Source: Synergistales bacterium (GTDB lineage: Bacteria > Synergistota > Synergistia > Synergistales > Aminobacteriaceae). From it: DNA of 64,000 nt. The stretch covers positions 35,803-99,802 of the forward strand of contig BNVH01000002.1 in assembly GCA_025997955.1 (NCBI GenBank), given 5' to 3'. The position numbers were made by a program, and so were the translations under genes. The notes beneath the pieces were generated by a model. It did no database searches, was not told the DNA's origin, and saw only the letters and a program-made list of their open reading frames with translations. Of the stretch, positions 16,046 to 25,011 are shown one piece after another (within the stretch, counting starts at the first letter, position 1; each line of letters opens with the position of its first letter).

Positions 16046-17065
16046 TTGACCAAACTTTCAAATTTACCGACGCTTGATTCATCGACCACTTCAAGCCATA
16101 TCGAAAATGGACATCCTGTCATGGTTGACGTCAGCGAAAAGAAGATAACGCGGCGAGAGGCTTTGGCTGAGGGGCGCGTGCGTCTGAGCGGCGTTATCGC
16201 GCGAGCCGTAGCGGAACACGCGGCGGGGAAGGGCGACGTACTGAAGATGGCCGAACTTGCCGGGATTATGGCGGCCAAAAAAACCCCCGATATTATACCC
16301 CTGTGTCACAATATAAATTTGTCCTCGGTTGAAGTTGTCTGCTCTCTTGACACTCAAAACAACGTAGTGGTCATAAACGCGCGCGCGAAGGCCGACCAGA
16401 CCACCGGCGTCGAAATGGAGGCGTTGACGGCCGTCTCCGTTGCCGCTTTGACGATTTACGACATGTGCAAGGGCATAGACAAGGGCATGACCATAGAGGG
16501 AATACGCCTTCTGCGAAAAAGCGGCGGCAAGAGCGGGGACTATATCGCGGATTGCGCTGATAAAGGCTCATGCGCCGCCTCTCAGCCTTTACTGAATATC
16601 AGAGCGGGCGTTTTGACTGTCAGCGACAGAGGTTCGAGAGGGGAGCGGCGCGACACAGCCGGGCCCGCTCTCGCGGAGCTTTTGACGGCCGCTGGCGCTC
16701 TTGTTGAGTTGAGTGACATAGTCCCCGACGAGCGCGAAATTATAGCTTCGCGCGTCAGAGAGTGGTCTTTGTCGGTATCTTTGATTTTAACGACCGGCGG
16801 CACGGGGCTTGCTCAAAGAGACGTTACGCCGGAAGCTCTTCTTGATGTGGGGGAGCGCGTCGTCCCGGGTTTTGGGGAGCTGATGCGAAGCGAATCGGCT
16901 AAACATACCCACAACGCCGCGTTGTCACGCGCCATTGCCGTGACCTTTGGGCGTTGTCTTATCCTTTCTTTGCCGGGGAGCGAAAAGGGCGCGCGCGAAT
17001 GTTTCGCGGCCGCTCTCCCTGCTCTGCGCCACGCCGTAGATATTCTGAACGGAGCTTCTGACTGA
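16046..17065 (+). CDS. Fused MoaC-MogA molybdenum cofactor enzyme
   Basis: One 339-residue protein joins two molybdopterin steps. Residues about 1-165 are MoaC (cyclic pyranopterin monophosphate synthase): KKTPDIIPLCHNI near 78-90 and GVEMEALTAVSVAALTIYDM near 118-137. Residues about 185-339 are MoaB/MogA (molybdopterin adenylyltransferase): GVLTVSDRGSRGERRDTAGP near 193-212 and TTGGTGLAQRDVTPEAL near 250-266. A cysteine-containing linker joins them. The TTG start has AGGAGA about nine bases upstream. No other molybdenum cofactor gene is in the window, nor a molybdoenzyme, so partners are elsewhere. Confidence 0.92.
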   Translation: MTKLSNLPTLDSSTTSSHIENGHPVMVDVSEKKITRREALAEGRVRLSGVIARAVAEHAAGKGDVLKMAELAGIMAAKKTPDIIPLCHNINLSSVEVVCSLDTQNNVVVINARAKADQTTGVEMEALTAVSVAALTIYDMCKGIDKGMTIEGIRLLRKSGGKSGDYIADCADKGSCAASQPLLNIRAGVLTVSDRGSRGERRDTAGPALAELLTAAGALVELSDIVPDEREIIASRVREWSLSVSLILTTGGTGLAQRDVTPEALLDVGERVVPGFGELMRSESAKHTHNAALSRAIAVTFGRCLILSLPGSEKGARECFAAALPALRHAVDILNGASD

Positions 17066-17086
17066 ACGAAGCATGTATGATATAGT
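17058..17086 (+). promoter_or_regulatory. Sigma-70 promoter before the FIST-kinase-smc operon
   Basis: CTGACT (17058-17063), a 17-base spacer and TATAGT (17081-17086), the latter preceded by TGA as an extended -10. It overlaps the end of the moaC-mogA gene. Confidence 0.55.
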
Positions 17087-17134
17087 ATTACTAGAGGAAG
17101 TTTTGAATTTGCCCAATCGGGGGGATGGGGGTTC

Positions 17135-18277
17135 ATGATAAAGATACTGACGGCTTGCAGCATTGAAATTGACGATTCTGACGCCGCTATTGCGGAAATC
17201 TTAGAACAACTCGACTTAGAACACACACAGTTAAAAAACTCCGTTGGGCTTATGGCTTGCCATGTCGATTTTATATTAGAAAGCGATACCGTGCGAAGGC
17301 TTTGCGCGCGTTTGCCGTTTGACGTTATAGGAATAAACACAATGGGTAGCTCCACAAACAAAGGCGGTGGGCAGTTTATCCTGAATTTAACCGTCCTCAC
17401 AAGTGATGACGTGACTTTTTCCGTTGGTCTGTCCCGGTCTTTTGATGGCGCAGAGGAAAAACTCAGAGAGCTTTATAATATGGCGCGAGCCGGGTTGCCC
17501 GAAGACCCAAAATTGATGTTGTCCTTTTGTCCGTTTAGCAACGATGCAAAAATGGATTTTTTGGTCGATTACCTCAGCGAAATATCTGGCGATGTCCCGC
17601 TCTTCGGTATTGCATCGTCTGACTTCACGACTTCTTATCGGAAGTCTATGGTGCTGTTCAATGGAGAGACCGGCGACAGCTATATGGTTCTTCTTATGCT
17701 GTCAGGCAATATAGCGCCTAAGTTTGACGTGATTAACATTTCCGGTGATAATATAATAAATAGAGCCGCTGTAGTTACGGAAGCTGAGAATAACATTCTA
17801 AAAAAGATCAATAACGGTTTAGCTGTGGAATATCTCCACTCTATTGGCTTGAGCAATAACGGGCAGATTATCGGAGTTCAGCCTTTCGCGCTGCTTTTTA
17901 GCTACAAGGGCGACATTCAGCCCGTAGCCCGCATCGTCATCGGTCAAACGCCGGAGGGATATATTATCCTCGGCGGAAACGTCGGCGTAAACAGCGCTAT
18001 TAGCGTGGGGATAATCGACCGTGACTATATATTGGAAACCGCCAGGGATATAGCGACACGTGACGGGGAGTTTTCTTTTAAGATAATCGTTTCGTGTCTG
18101 CAAAGAAATTTCGCTCTTGGATTGGACAACATGGATGAGATGGAGACTATTCGCTCAAGCGTCAGCGTTCCGTTTTTGTTCGCTTATTCCAGCGGGGAGA
18201 TATGTCCTGTTGAAAATTCTGACGGTAAATTTATAAACCGCTATCATAACTTGACTTTGGCTTGCTGTTCTTTTTGA
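17135..18277 (+). CDS. FIST-domain sensory protein
   Basis: FIST domains bind small ligands, probably amino acids, and feed signal transduction systems. This 380-residue protein has a FIST-N half (about 20-200, with VIGINTMGSST and FGIASSDFTTSY) and a FIST-C half (about 215-375, with VGVQPFALLFSYKGDIQP and VPFLFAYSSGEICPV). It has no membrane segment or output domain. A hybrid histidine kinase gene begins 43 bases downstream, so a sensor-kinase pair is likely. GGGGGAT and GGGGG runs precede the ATG. Confidence 0.85.
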   Translation: MIKILTACSIEIDDSDAAIAEILEQLDLEHTQLKNSVGLMACHVDFILESDTVRRLCARLPFDVIGINTMGSSTNKGGGQFILNLTVLTSDDVTFSVGLSRSFDGAEEKLRELYNMARAGLPEDPKLMLSFCPFSNDAKMDFLVDYLSEISGDVPLFGIASSDFTTSYRKSMVLFNGETGDSYMVLLMLSGNIAPKFDVINISGDNIINRAAVVTEAENNILKKINNGLAVEYLHSIGLSNNGQIIGVQPFALLFSYKGDIQPVARIVIGQTPEGYIILGGNVGVNSAISVGIIDRDYILETARDIATRDGEFSFKIIVSCLQRNFALGLDNMDEMETIRSSVSVPFLFAYSSGEICPVENSDGKFINRYHNLTLACCSF

Positions 18278-18320
18278 GATTAAAATTTTGTCCGTTTTTT
18301 TCTGAAAGGAGGCGATTTTT

Positions 18321-20780
18321 GTGAGCGATGGCGCGGCGGACCAGGATTTGACTAATCTGTCCTTAGAAGAATACGCGAAAGAATATGAAAATCTTTCGCA
18401 AGAGGTTGAGCGTCTGCGCCGGGAAAATAAAAAAGTGAACAGACAGCTCACGGCCCTACAAGATCTTATGGCGAGAGCCAAAACCGCCGCTAACGGTAGG
18501 GCGGCCCTCAACTCTGTTATTGCGGCCGAAAGGGCGCACCAGGAGATTTTTCTCAGCTTGCTGTTAAAAAACAGTCCGGATATTATACTCATCATGAATA
18601 ATGACAGGCGATTCCTCTATTGCACGGAGGCTTTTTTGGAGAAGGCCCATATAGAGAACTTCGGCCTTATAAGCGGCAAGCCGTTTTCTTGGGTTTTTAG
18701 GAGTTTTATGAGTGCCCGCGAGATAAACCGCATGACATATATATTTGAGCGCGCCATGTACGAAAAAAGAAGCGTCTTTCTCGAGAGGGCTATAGATTTC
18801 GGAAAAGACGGACACCCCCGCGCTTATTCCATTCACTTCACGCCTATGTTGGAGGCCAAGGGTAATGTCATAGGGGCGATGGCGCTCTTTCACGATATGA
18901 CGGATTTTTTGCAGGCGAAGGAGTCTTTGGCGGCGTCTAAAGCCAAGAGTGAATTTTTAGCCACCATGAGCCACGAAATCCGCACGCCTTTAAACGCCAT
19001 AATCGGGCTTTCGGAAGTGGAGCTGCAAGAGGATTTGTCCGAGAGAACCAGAGAAAACCTCGAAAAAATCTACTCGTCTGGCTCAGGGCTCCTGAATATA
19101 GTAAACGATATTTTGGACATCTCGAAAATAGAATCGGGAAACCTGGAGCTTATCCCTGTCGAATACGACCTTTCAAACCTCATCGACGACACCGTGCAGA
19201 TAAATATTGTCCGCATAGGCTCAAAAAATATTGTATTTGAATTGGATATTGACGATACAATCCCATTGGGTCTCGTCGGAGACGAACTGAGGATACGGCA
19301 AATCTTGAGCAACTTACTCTCCAATGCTTTCAAATACACAGAAAAAGGCAAAGTGGTTCTCAGTGTCAGATGGGAGAAGCGCGGAGGGGACGCCGACATC
19401 ACTTTTACCGTCAGCGACAGCGGGCGCGGCATAAAAAAAGACGACATGGACAGGCTTTTTAAGGAGTACAGACAAATGGACACCCGCGTGAATAGACATA
19501 TAGAGGGCACGGGGCTTGGCCTGTCCATAACTAAAAACTTGCTTGACCTGATGAGGGGTTCTGTGCATGTAGAGAGCGAATACGGTAAGGGCAGCGTCTT
19601 TACCGTAAAAATTCGCCAAAGGATATATGATGAGACGCCTATTAGCAAGGAAACCATTTCAAATTTGAAAAACTTCCGTTTCGTAAACAACAGGGGGACG
19701 AGAAGCAAAAACTTCATCCGCACTCCTATGCCGTATGGGAGAGTTCTGATTGTGGACGACGTCCCGACAAACTTGGATGTGGCCCGCGGGCTGCTCTTGC
19801 CGTATGGGCTTTCCATAGACACGGCATTGAGCGCGCGGGAGTCTATAGAGAAGGTTCGACGTGAAAATCCACGTTATGACCTGATATTTATGGATCATAT
19901 GATGCCCGAAATGGACGGCGTCGAGGCCACGCATATAATAAGGGAGGAGATAGGCACGGAGTACGCAAGGACGGTGCCCATTGTCGCGCTTACGGCAAAC
20001 GCGCTGTCGGGAAACCGCGAGATGTTCTTGTCTCATGGCTTTGACGCTTTTATATCGAAGCCCATAGATATTCAACAGATGGACAGGATACTGAATCAAT
20101 GGATAAGAGACAAGCAAAGTCAGGAGACCTTAAAATGGGCGGAGGGACAGGACAGACCTGTAGAAGACGGCGAGGAAGTCAAATTGGACGGGCTTAGCGT
20201 GGATGGCATAGATATGGCGTTTGGAATCCAGCGCTATGGCGGCGGAGGCACTTACTTGAAAATCCTCGAGTCTTACGCGACCCACACGCCGGCTTTGTTG
20301 TCTAAAATGAAGGGTCTCACAAAGGACAGCCTCTCGCAGTACGCCATCAATGTGCATGGACTCAAGGGCTCCAGCAACGGCATAGGCGCGCTGCTTGTAG
20401 CCGAAAGGGCGGAGGTCTTGGAGTTGGCGGCCAAAGCCGGGGATTTTAAGACCGTGGCCGGTGAAAACGACACTTTTATTTCGTCGGTCGAATCGTTGTT
20501 GGAAAGCCTGAACGCGATGCTAAAAAAAGCGTCCCGCAGCGCGAGTAAGCGCGAGTCAAGGCTCGCGCCGGATAGGCTTCTTTTGTCAAACCTGATGGAG
20601 GCCACGAAGCGTTTCAAAACCGCGGCTATGGATGAGATTATATCAGAGCTATGCCGCTATGACTACGAAACGGACGGAGAGCTTGTGGACTGGCTGAAAG
20701 AGCAGTTGGATAATTTAGAATACAACGACATATACGTCCGGCTCGAAAATATGCTTTCCTCAAGCCCCATCTTAAAATAA
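18321..20780 (+). CDS. Hybrid histidine kinase with PAS, receiver and HPt domains
   Basis: A complete phosphorelay in one cytoplasmic protein of 819 residues. Order: coiled coil (about 10-75), PAS domain (about 80-205), HisKA with the phospho-accepting H218 in MSHEIRTPLN, HATPase_c with NLLSNAFKY and GTGLGLSI, a receiver domain with D525 in FMDHMMPEMDG, and a C-terminal HPt domain with H679 in NVHGLKGSS. No transmembrane helix is visible, so input probably comes from the FIST protein encoded just upstream. A separate response regulator must exist outside the window. The GTG start has AAAGGAGG upstream. smc starts 12 bases after it. Confidence 0.93.
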   Translation: MSDGAADQDLTNLSLEEYAKEYENLSQEVERLRRENKKVNRQLTALQDLMARAKTAANGRAALNSVIAAERAHQEIFLSLLLKNSPDIILIMNNDRRFLYCTEAFLEKAHIENFGLISGKPFSWVFRSFMSAREINRMTYIFERAMYEKRSVFLERAIDFGKDGHPRAYSIHFTPMLEAKGNVIGAMALFHDMTDFLQAKESLAASKAKSEFLATMSHEIRTPLNAIIGLSEVELQEDLSERTRENLEKIYSSGSGLLNIVNDILDISKIESGNLELIPVEYDLSNLIDDTVQINIVRIGSKNIVFELDIDDTIPLGLVGDELRIRQILSNLLSNAFKYTEKGKVVLSVRWEKRGGDADITFTVSDSGRGIKKDDMDRLFKEYRQMDTRVNRHIEGTGLGLSITKNLLDLMRGSVHVESEYGKGSVFTVKIRQRIYDETPISKETISNLKNFRFVNNRGTRSKNFIRTPMPYGRVLIVDDVPTNLDVARGLLLPYGLSIDTALSARESIEKVRRENPRYDLIFMDHMMPEMDGVEATHIIREEIGTEYARTVPIVALTANALSGNREMFLSHGFDAFISKPIDIQQMDRILNQWIRDKQSQETLKWAEGQDRPVEDGEEVKLDGLSVDGIDMAFGIQRYGGGGTYLKILESYATHTPALLSKMKGLTKDSLSQYAINVHGLKGSSNGIGALLVAERAEVLELAAKAGDFKTVAGENDTFISSVESLLESLNAMLKKASRSASKRESRLAPDRLLLSNLMEATKRFKTAAMDEIISELCRYDYETDGELVDWLKEQLDNLEYNDIYVRLENMLSSSPILK

Positions 20781-20792
20781 AGACGCAACCCG

Positions 20793-23700
20793 ATGTCCAT
20801 AGAATCCCTCAAACTCAAAGGTTTCAAGAGTTTTGGAACCGTCTGCGATTTTGCTTTTTCTGAAGGTTTCACCGCCATAGTCGGGCCGAACGGAAGCGGC
20901 AAGAGCAATATACTCGACGCCCTGCGCTGGGTCTTGGGCGAGGGGAGTCCTGTCGCGCTTCGCATAGCGCGTCAGAGCGACCTTATTTTTCAGGGCAGCG
21001 CTACGGAAAATCCGGCCAAAGAAGCCGAGGTTGTTTTGAAGCTCAAGCAAGAGTCCGCCGAAGGCGAGTCTTTTGTGTCATCCATACTCAGCCGTCAATA
21101 CAGCGCCGAAAACGGATCCGTTTTGCATGTCGATGACGTAAAGATAAGGTTGCAGGATTTAGCGGACTTCAAGGCGCGTTTCATGCTTGAGGGCGACAGT
21201 TTCGCGTTCATAGGGCAGGGCGATATAGCCGAGGTTATCCATCAGCGCCCCATGCAGCGCAGGAGACATCTTGAGCTGCTATTTGGCATAGACAGATACC
21301 GAAAAAAACGCGAGGACACAAGCGAAAAACTTGAAAGCGCCCTCAGCGAAATGGCCAGAATTACGACATTGGTCACCGAATTGGGAACAAGGCGCAAAGA
21401 GATAGCTCCGGAAGTGGCCACGGCCGTGGAGGCAAGGGGGATTTTGGACAACCTTGAAAACGTGCGCCGCGATTTTTATTTCACAAAACGCCTGTCGATA
21501 GAAAAAAAAGAGCGAGAAATCAGGCGGAACTTACAGCTTACGTCAGAACATAGCGACGGCGCTGAGCGGTGGAAAAATCTCTGGTTCAAGGCCAAAGAGA
21601 CGGCTGAGGAGAAAATGCGGCTTGAGGGCTTTGACGAGGGGGCTTTTTTGGCGCGCGAGCGCGAGCTTGTCGCGCGCAAGGATTCTCTGCGGCGACAGTC
21701 TTTTTCATGTTCCACTAAGGTAGCCGGCATTCTCTCCGACAGAGCGGAGAACGCGTCCGAAGCCGCGCGCGTTGAGGCGTCCGTCGCGTCCGTTGCTTTT
21801 GAGCTCAATAAAAGCAAAACAGAAGAGGACGAGCTAAAACGGGCGAGCCGCGAAAAACGCGCGGCGCTTGAGGAGACCCTGCGCCTCATGGAGGAAAACA
21901 AAGCCGCCGCGGAACGGGAGCGCATACATAGACAAAAGCTCCGCGACGAACAGGCCGACAAAACGCTTCGTCTGTCACATCAAGAGGCAAGGTTAAAAGC
22001 CCTTTCATCGGGACGCGAAGACAGTAGCGCGGAAATTGACAAGATGACCTCAGAACGCGCGTCTCATGCCGCTCTTGCCGCAAAGTTGGAAGCGGAGACG
22101 AGAGCGCTTGACGAGGCGCATAAAAAGCTCGCTATGGCACACTCCGACGCTTACGCGATATGTCAAAGATACGCCGCCGCCCTACAGCAGCTGAAGCGAG
22201 AGCAGGTTCGCCAAGAGGCCGAGCTTGACGCGGCCAAGGAGAACACGGAGGGCTCTATTTACCCTGAACCCACGCGCCTTTTGCTCTCCGCTTCACGTCT
22301 TGGACGTATGAAATCACGACCGGAAGTAGTCGCTGAGACGTTTTCCTGCCCTCCAGACATCGCGCCGGCGCTTGAGGCGTATCTTGGGGGGCGTCAGTTT
22401 TGGCTTTTGGTCAAGACTTTTGACGAGGCTCAGGAGGGGATAGAGCTCTTGAAGCAGCGCCGCGCGGGGCGCGTTACGTATTTGCCCTTGGAGACATGCA
22501 GAGCGCGCTTTCCGGACAATCGCTTTCGTCTGAGCGTGAGCGGCGTCATCGGTTGGGCCATTGAGCTAATCACGCCGCGCAGCCCTTGGGAGCCGGCGCT
22601 GCGGCACCTCTTGGGGGATTTGCTTATAATATCGGATTATCCATTGGGGAGCCGCATGGTCAAAGATGGGGCGAGGTTTCCTATCGTGACGGTAGATGGC
22701 GAGGTCTTCTCTCCGACTGGGACCGTGAGCGGCGGACGGGCGCGGCAAAGCGGCGGCGCTATCAGCCACAACCAAAAAATATCAGAATTGGCCGTTCAGA
22801 TAGACGCGCTGAAACTGCGTATCAAGGAGACCGAGGCCGAACTGTCCAAGAGTGAAAAACAGGAGCGACATGCCGGAGCCGAGAGCGAGTCTTTGGGCGC
22901 AAACCTTTTGAGCAAACAAAAAGAACTTCAGGCCGAGCAAAAATCCATTCAACTCTTGGACGCGGACGTTCTCCGCTTAGAAAACGAGATAAACATAGGA
23001 GACGCCGAGCTATGCGCGCTCAAAGACGAATTGGCGGCTTTGGACGCGCGCGTTATTGAGCTAAACCGTGAACTTGGCGTTGCCTCAGAAACTACCGCCG
23101 AGGAGTCGGAGAACTTGCCCGATTCTTCCCTGCTGTCTCAAAAAAGCGAACTTGAGCTGTTGGAGGAGCGTCTGCGCGGAGCCGTGAATATAAGGTCGCG
23201 CGTCGAACGGGAGATGAAAGACCTCGAGGCGCGGCTTCACGCTTTAAAAGAGAACGCGGAGCGCGGGCGTCTTGAGGAAGCCGAGATAAAAAAACAGCTT
23301 GCCGTATTTGGGCGAGAGAGCTTTGAGGTATGGAGCGCGCTTGCCGCGTTACGTTTGAGCTTAGCTGAGGCGCGCGAAAAGGCCGGGCGCTTGCACAGTC
23401 GGCGTGAGCGCCTGAAGAGCCGCTTGCAAAAAGCCGAGGCTAACGTGGCGGGCCTCGCTGCCGAATTGGCCGCGCTGAACGAGCGCATGGAGAGTACCAG
23501 AGCCGAGGGGGCGCAACTTCAAGAGATGTGGGAGGAAAAATATCCCTACGACCCCAAAGAAGCCGCCAAGACAGCAGCGGACAGATTGGAGGCCGAGAAA
23601 GGGGGCGAAAAAGACCTAACGACGACAATGCGCCGCTTAGAGCGCGATTTGAAGGCTCTTTTGCCATACAACATGGGAGCTTTATCCGAGGACGACTCGC

Positions 23701-24344
23701 TGATAGAGCGCATAGACTATCTCAGCGAGCAGTCGGAAGATGTGAAAAGCGGCATAGAGGAGCTCAGAAAACTCATAGCCGAGACCGACACACAGGTAGA
23801 GACGCTATTCACGCGCGCGTTGAATGACATAGACGACCGTTTTAACGCGCTGTTCCAGCGTCTTTTTGCCGGAGGCGAGGCGAGGCTGACGCTGCAAGAG
23901 CCGCAGAGCCAGACCGAACGGGCCGATTCTGACGATGCGGGCAGCGCGGCGACCGAGAACGGTTTCAATTCAGGCGCCGACTCGGGTTCTATCTGGAACA
24001 GAGGAGTGGAGATATACGCCCGTCCGCCCGGCAAGCGCTTGCAGAACATATCGCAGCTTTCCGGGGGAGAGCAGTCATTGACGGCTATAGCGCACCTTTT
24101 CGCGGCGCTTGAGGTGGCGCGTATGCCCTTGGCCGTGCTTGACGAAGTCGACGCGGCGCTTGACGAGTATAACCTGATTCGTTTTGCCGACCTCGCCAAA
24201 GAGTATTCAAAGAGGCTGCAACTTCTTGTCATGACGCACAGGCGCACCACGATGGAGCGAGCCGACCTCATATACGGCGTAACTATGGTGGAGCCAGGGT
24301 TGTCTAAGGTCGTAGGGATTGACGTCGAGAATTATTCAATATGA
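20793..24344 (+). CDS. smc: Chromosome segregation protein SMC
   Basis: ATPase that loops and compacts DNA with ScpA and ScpB. The 1183-residue protein has the Walker A motif GPNGSGKS at residues 31-38, two long coiled coils (about 165-500 and 660-1000), a hinge between them (about 505-640, with PALEAYLGGRQFWLL), and a head half with the ABC signature LSGGEQS at 1089 and Walker B LAVLDEVDAALDE. It is complete and normal in length. The ATG is only 12 bases after the kinase stop, with no strong ribosome site, suggesting coupling. A 127-base gap with no recognised signal separates it from the flagellin gene on the other strand. Confidence 0.97.
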   Translation: MSIESLKLKGFKSFGTVCDFAFSEGFTAIVGPNGSGKSNILDALRWVLGEGSPVALRIARQSDLIFQGSATENPAKEAEVVLKLKQESAEGESFVSSILSRQYSAENGSVLHVDDVKIRLQDLADFKARFMLEGDSFAFIGQGDIAEVIHQRPMQRRRHLELLFGIDRYRKKREDTSEKLESALSEMARITTLVTELGTRRKEIAPEVATAVEARGILDNLENVRRDFYFTKRLSIEKKEREIRRNLQLTSEHSDGAERWKNLWFKAKETAEEKMRLEGFDEGAFLARERELVARKDSLRRQSFSCSTKVAGILSDRAENASEAARVEASVASVAFELNKSKTEEDELKRASREKRAALEETLRLMEENKAAAERERIHRQKLRDEQADKTLRLSHQEARLKALSSGREDSSAEIDKMTSERASHAALAAKLEAETRALDEAHKKLAMAHSDAYAICQRYAAALQQLKREQVRQEAELDAAKENTEGSIYPEPTRLLLSASRLGRMKSRPEVVAETFSCPPDIAPALEAYLGGRQFWLLVKTFDEAQEGIELLKQRRAGRVTYLPLETCRARFPDNRFRLSVSGVIGWAIELITPRSPWEPALRHLLGDLLIISDYPLGSRMVKDGARFPIVTVDGEVFSPTGTVSGGRARQSGGAISHNQKISELAVQIDALKLRIKETEAELSKSEKQERHAGAESESLGANLLSKQKELQAEQKSIQLLDADVLRLENEINIGDAELCALKDELAALDARVIELNRELGVASETTAEESENLPDSSLLSQKSELELLEERLRGAVNIRSRVEREMKDLEARLHALKENAERGRLEEAEIKKQLAVFGRESFEVWSALAALRLSLAEAREKAGRLHSRRERLKSRLQKAEANVAGLAAELAALNERMESTRAEGAQLQEMWEEKYPYDPKEAAKTAADRLEAEKGGEKDLTTTMRRLERDLKALLPYNMGALSEDDSLIERIDYLSEQSEDVKSGIEELRKLIAETDTQVETLFTRALNDIDDRFNALFQRLFAGGEARLTLQEPQSQTERADSDDAGSAATENGFNSGADSGSIWNRGVEIYARPPGKRLQNISQLSGGEQSLTAIAHLFAALEVARMPLAVLDEVDAALDEYNLIRFADLAKEYSKRLQLLVMTHRRTTMERADLIYGVTMVEPGLSKVVGIDVENYSI

Positions 24345-24471
24345 CTATAGTGTTTACTCAGGACGTAATCAAATCGTAAGGGCGTGGCTTCTTTTTCTTC
24401 ATTGGTCATCTTCTATAGCCATGTTCATAGATATTTTATCCCGATAACGGCGTCTCTCCGATCCTTCTCAG

Positions 24472-25011
24472 CTATCCCCGAATAAGGCTGATGATGGTTT
24501 GCGGAAGCTGGTTCGCCTGAGCAAGCATGGACGTGCCGGACTGCATTAGAATCTGTAGCCTTGTGAAGTTCAGCATTTCCTTAGACATATCCGCGTCTCT
24601 GATACGGCTTTCCGCGGCTGTCGTGTTTGTGGAGGCGGTTGTCAGATTGGTGACTGTGTGTTCTAACCTGTTCTGGTACGCGCCGAGCGTCGCGCGCTGT
24701 TTTGAGACTTTGGTGATAGCGGCGTCGAGTCTCGTGATGGCGCGGGCGGCTGTTTCGCGAGAGACAACCAATATACCGTCAAGCCCCAAAGCGGACGCGC
24801 TCATATTGCCTAAGCGCACCGTCAGGTCTTCCTGTTCGTTCGCCCCCACCTGCAACACTGTTTCGTTGTTCGCTATGTGGACTATAGTCGTGTAGGGTTC
24901 TGAGATTTGAGAGAAGTTATAGCTTTTAGTCTTCTCGTTCCACGATACGCTTATATTGGCCAAGGGGTTGAACTTCACGTCTATATTGTCAGTTACGGCT
25001 CCGTGTATCAC
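24472..25011 (-). CDS. Flagellin C-terminal part, out of frame with the rest of the gene
   Basis: The 179 residues are the C-terminal D1/D0 part of a flagellin: GILVVSRETAARAITRLDAAI, LGAYQNRLEHTV, AESRIRDADMSKEM and QANQLPQTIISLIRG are all canonical. It continues the gene annotated at 24989-27922 after a one-base frame change in a run of five C (plus-strand G5 at 25029-25033). Removing one base would join ...NSPQQVSGNVIHGA... to this part. As written, the piece could be translated only from the GTG at 25011, and a C-terminus alone is not known to be useful. Confidence 0.88.
   Translation of the reverse strand: MIHGAVTDNIDVKFNPLANISVSWNEKTKSYNFSQISEPYTTIVHIANNETVLQVGANEQEDLTVRLGNMSASALGLDGILVVSRETAARAITRLDAAITKVSKQRATLGAYQNRLEHTVTNLTTASTNTTAAESRIRDADMSKEMLNFTRLQILMQSGTSMLAQANQLPQTIISLIRG

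Noticed and set aside
19070..19822. A 250-codon antisense frame under the histidine kinase
   Set aside because: It lies wholly inside the kinase and its translation lacks recognisable motifs. It is explained by codon bias of the sense strand.
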